From NCBI RefSeq assembly GCF_012933465.1, contig NZ_JABBND010000003.1:62001-126000 (forward strand): a stretch of 64,000 nt of DNA, given 5' to 3'. Positions 61,947-64,000 of this stretch are shown here, in pieces; the stretch's first letter is position 1, and each line of letters opens with the position of its first letter. The DNA comes from Actinomycetospora sp. TBRC 11914. Lineage in GTDB: Bacteria > Actinomycetota > Actinomycetes > Mycobacteriales > Pseudonocardiaceae. Under the pieces are notes generated by a model. That model searched no databases and was not told the DNA's origin. It worked only from the letters and a program-made list of their open reading frames with translations. Position numbers and translations under genes: made by a program.

Positions 61947-62546
61947 TCAGATCGGGTTGCCCATCGCGACGAGGACCCGGGCGCACCGCGCGACCATCGC
62001 GTCGGCCCCCAGCTCGGGGTGCTCGGCCCACCAGGTCACGACGGCGCTGACCGACTGCTGCCACACGCGGGCGAGCAGGTCGTGGTCGAGCGGGTCGGTG
62101 TTGCCGGCCCGGCGCAGCACGTCGGCCGTGCCCGCGGCGCCCATCGCGGCGAGCTCGCCGCGGTATCCGCGGGCCAGCGCGTGGACCTCGCCGCCGCGCG
62201 GGATGGTGGGGTCGTAGAGCACCGACCAGGCGGGGCGGCAGTCGTCGAGCACCGCGAAGATCGCGGCGAGGGTGTCCAGCGCCCGCCGTCCGGCCTGCGG
62301 GTCGGTGGGCGCCGCCGCCACGCCGGCGACCAGCAGCTCGCCCGCGCGGCGCACGCACGCCGAGGCGAGACCGTCCCGCGAGCCGAAGTAGCTGTAGATC
62401 AGCGGCTTGGAGATGTCGGCCCGGCGGGCGACGTCGGCGACCGAGACGTGGGCGTGGCCGCGCGCCCCGAACTCCGCCATCGCGACGCCGAGGATCTGCT
62501 CCTCGCGCTCGGCGCGGGAGACCCCCTTCGTGCCCGCCTTCGCCAC
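61947..62546 (-). CDS. TetR family regulator
   Basis: 199 residues. Helix-turn-helix: REEQILGVAMAEFGARGHAH, VSVADVARRADISKPLIYSYF. The rest is a ligand-binding helical domain. GTG 62546. It is upstream of the fatty acid hydroxylase gene in the same direction and probably represses it and itself. Confidence 0.88.
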   Translation of the reverse strand: MAKAGTKGVSRAEREEQILGVAMAEFGARGHAHVSVADVARRADISKPLIYSYFGSRDGLASACVRRAGELLVAGVAAAPTDPQAGRRALDTLAAIFAVLDDCRPAWSVLYDPTIPRGGEVHALARGYRGELAAMGAAGTADVLRRAGNTDPLDHDLLARVWQQSVSAVVTWWAEHPELGADAMVARCARVLVAMGNPI

Positions 62547-62659
62547 GACGGGCGAGCCTACGGCGCTGTCCGCCCGACGATGTCCGCACGCGTGTCGAAA
62601 CGCGGTGCCGCCGTTCGACGTGTCGGTGTCCGAACCCCCGACCGCACCGGAGCCCCGAG

Positions 62660-63088
62660 ATGGACTGGACCCTGGAAGTCGTCATCCTCCCCGTCGCCGA
62701 CCTCGACCGTGCCGTCGCGTTCTACCGCGACCAGGTCGGCTTCGAGCTCGACCACCGCACGACGAACGAGCACATGGATGTCGCACAGCTGACCCCGGTG
62801 GGCTCCGGCTGCTCGATCGTGATCGGCACGCTGCCCGCGCAGCGGGAGATGGCCCCCGGCTCGATGCGCGGCCTGCAGCTCTGCGTCGCCGACGCCACCC
62901 GGGCCCGCGCCGAGCTCGCCGGGCGCGGCGTGGAGGTCAGCGAGCTGCAGACGTTCAGCCCCGACGACGGCGGAACGTTCTTCGGGTTCGCGGACCCGGA
63001 CGGCAACACCTGGGCGGTCCAGGAGCTGCGCGTCCGGGCCGAGCGGCCCCTCATTCCGCCGGCGGCGCGCGGCCGCTTCACCGACTGA
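62660..63088 (+). CDS. VOC family protein
   Basis: 142 residues: VVILPVADLDRAVAFYRDQVGFELD, GLQLCVADATRARAEL, and GFADPDGNTWAVQEL, the glyoxalase/bleomycin-resistance-like fold with the metal Glu in the last motif. Function unassigned. Divergent from the TetR gene. Confidence 0.85.
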   Translation: MDWTLEVVILPVADLDRAVAFYRDQVGFELDHRTTNEHMDVAQLTPVGSGCSIVIGTLPAQREMAPGSMRGLQLCVADATRARAELAGRGVEVSELQTFSPDDGGTFFGFADPDGNTWAVQELRVRAERPLIPPAARGRFTD

Positions 63089-63097
63089 CGGCCGGCC

Positions 63098-63123
63098 GCC
63101 CGGACCCCGCACGGGGCCCGGGC
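63098..63123. terminator. hairpin between convergent VOC and nrdJ genes
   Basis: GCCCGGACCCCG pairs with CGGGGCCCGGGC across a CA loop, with one A-C mismatch; 10 nt after the VOC stop. Confidence 0.65.
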
Positions 63124-63145
63124 GACCCGGGGAGCGTCCTCTCCG

Positions 63146-64000
63146 TCAGCTGCAGCCGCTGGTGGAGCCGCAGCCCTCGCAGACGTAGCAGGACCCGGCC
63201 GGGCGCATCTTCGTCCCGCAGGTCAGGCACAGCGGCGCGTCGGCCGCCTTGCCCAGCTGCAGCTCGAGGAGCTCGGTCGAGCTGCCCACCGAGACGTCGG
63301 CCTTCCGGCTGCCGGGGGGCTCGGTGCTCGTCTCAGCCGGCGCGTCGACCGTGGCGCGCAGCTCCTCGATGTCGACCGGCCCCTCGGCGGCGGGCGCCGG
63401 GGCCGGCGCCGACCCGTAGTCGGCCTCGACCTGGGCCGAGCGCTCGTCGGCGGAGAAGATGCCGAGCTGCGCCCGCTTCTCGTAGGGCAGGTGGTCGAGC
63501 GCGATCCGGCGGAACAGGTAGTCGACGATGCTCGTCGCCATCCGCACGTCCGGGTCGTCGGTCATGCCCGCGGGCTCGAACCGCATGTTCACGAACTTCG
63601 ACACGTAGGTCTCCAGCGGCACCCCGTACTGCAGCGCGATGGAGATCGCCATCGAGAACGCGTCCATGACGCCGGCCAGGGTCGACCCCTGCTTCGACAT
63701 CTTGACGAAGATCTCGCCGAGGCCGTCGTCGGGGTAGGAGCCCGCCGTCATGTAGCCCTCGGCGCCCGCGACCGCGAACGACACGGTCTCGCTCGGCCGC
63801 TTCTTCGGCAGCCGCTTGCGCACCGGGCGGTGGTCGGTGGTGGCCACCTCGGCGCCGGTGGTCGACTCGGTGGTCGAGCCGCCCGTCTTGCCCGTGGAGA
63901 GGGGCTGGCCGACCTTGCAGTTGTCGCGGTAGATCGCGAGCGCCTTGAGGCCCATCTTCCAGGACTCGAAGTAGATCTCCTCGACGTCGGAGACGGTGGC
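63146..64000 (-). CDS. nrdJ: adenosylcobalamin-dependent (class II) ribonucleotide reductase, C-terminal part
   Basis: The frame is open to the window edge and covers the last 285 residues. SETVSFAVAGAEGYMTAGSY, DVRMATSIVDYLFRRIALDHLP and the Cys-rich tail CLTCGTKMRPAGSCYVCEGCG, ending SGCS, match NrdJ of actinobacteria. The tail holds the thiol pair that re-reduces the active site. The enzyme converts ribonucleotides to deoxyribonucleotides using coenzyme B12, independent of oxygen. Confidence 0.95.
   Translation of the reverse strand, partial: ATVSDVEEIYFESWKMGLKALAIYRDNCKVGQPLSTGKTGGSTTESTTGAEVATTDHRPVRKRLPKKRPSETVSFAVAGAEGYMTAGSYPDDGLGEIFVKMSKQGSTLAGVMDAFSMAISIALQYGVPLETYVSKFVNMRFEPAGMTDDPDVRMATSIVDYLFRRIALDHLPYEKRAQLGIFSADERSAQVEADYGSAPAPAPAAEGPVDIEELRATVDAPAETSTEPPGSRKADVSVGSSTELLELQLGKAADAPLCLTCGTKMRPAGSCYVCEGCGSTSGCS

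Overview
High-GC actinobacterial chromosome segment. Several gene families point to this group: DUF7455, DUF3039 and DUF3099 proteins, an IdeR-type iron regulator, a SigB/HrdB-type sigma factor, an NmtR-type metal sensor, GTG starts and many 4-nt GTGA/ATGA stop-start overlaps. I infer a member of Pseudonocardiales, but no rRNA or tRNA is present to prove it. Most of the window is ordinary single-copy core and accessory metabolism, densely packed on both strands. One clearly degraded mobile patch lies at about 48.1-50.3 kb. I saw no CRISPR array, intact transposon, prophage or RNA gene.

Layout. 0-8 kb: edge of a glutamine synthetase-family gene, an EamA exporter, the DUF3039-helicase pair, DUF3099, superoxide dismutase, then a divergent NmtR-like sensor and P1B-4 metal ATPase sharing a palindromic operator. 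8-12.9 kb: CobF, methylisocitrate lyase, a strange 483-residue protein (hendecad repeats, then an acidic and a basic tail), a HhH-GPD repair protein and a GNAT. 12.9-20 kb: a lipid-modification neighbourhood (FAD oxidoreductase, DUF1365, DUF1295, cyclopropane-synthase-like methyltransferase, PlsC-like acyltransferase). 20-31 kb: acetyl-CoA synthetase, a methyltransferase, Dtd, SigB, then an operon pairing an AcuC deacetylase with a GNAT/acyl-CoA-synthetase fusion, a likely reversible acetylation switch for Acs. 31-43.6 kb: IdeR, GalE, a HAD phosphatase, DUF4192, a baeRF2 protein, a permease/lactone oxidase/D-threonine-aldolase-like operon opposite a TetR regulator, a two-subunit class I fumarase, and a dienelactone hydrolase with DUF6295.

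44-54 kb: a secreted beta-lactamase-fold lipoprotein, a cupin, a PadR regulator with an Arg/Gly-rich head, an alpha/beta hydrolase, the remnants of a DUF222/HNH gene and an IS110-type transposase, an S9 peptidase, and a tightly overlapping GNAT - HipA-like kinase - DUF3037 operon. 54-64 kb: a MetX-like hydrolase, a two-component system facing a LolA-like protein plus ABC transporter, two VOC proteins, a TetR/fatty acid hydroxylase pair and the 3' part of the B12-dependent ribonucleotide reductase gene.

The most unusual signals are repetitive. A 53-nt element occurs three times (13.6, 19.0, 40.9 kb). A 55-bp hairpin element also occurs three times; one copy supplies the end of the EamA gene and two are translated in the N-terminus of the histidine kinase. 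A family of CGAGTGG...CCACTCG palindromes is tandemly repeated at 11.5 kb. Very long, near-loopless palindromes sit just after stop codons as probable terminators.
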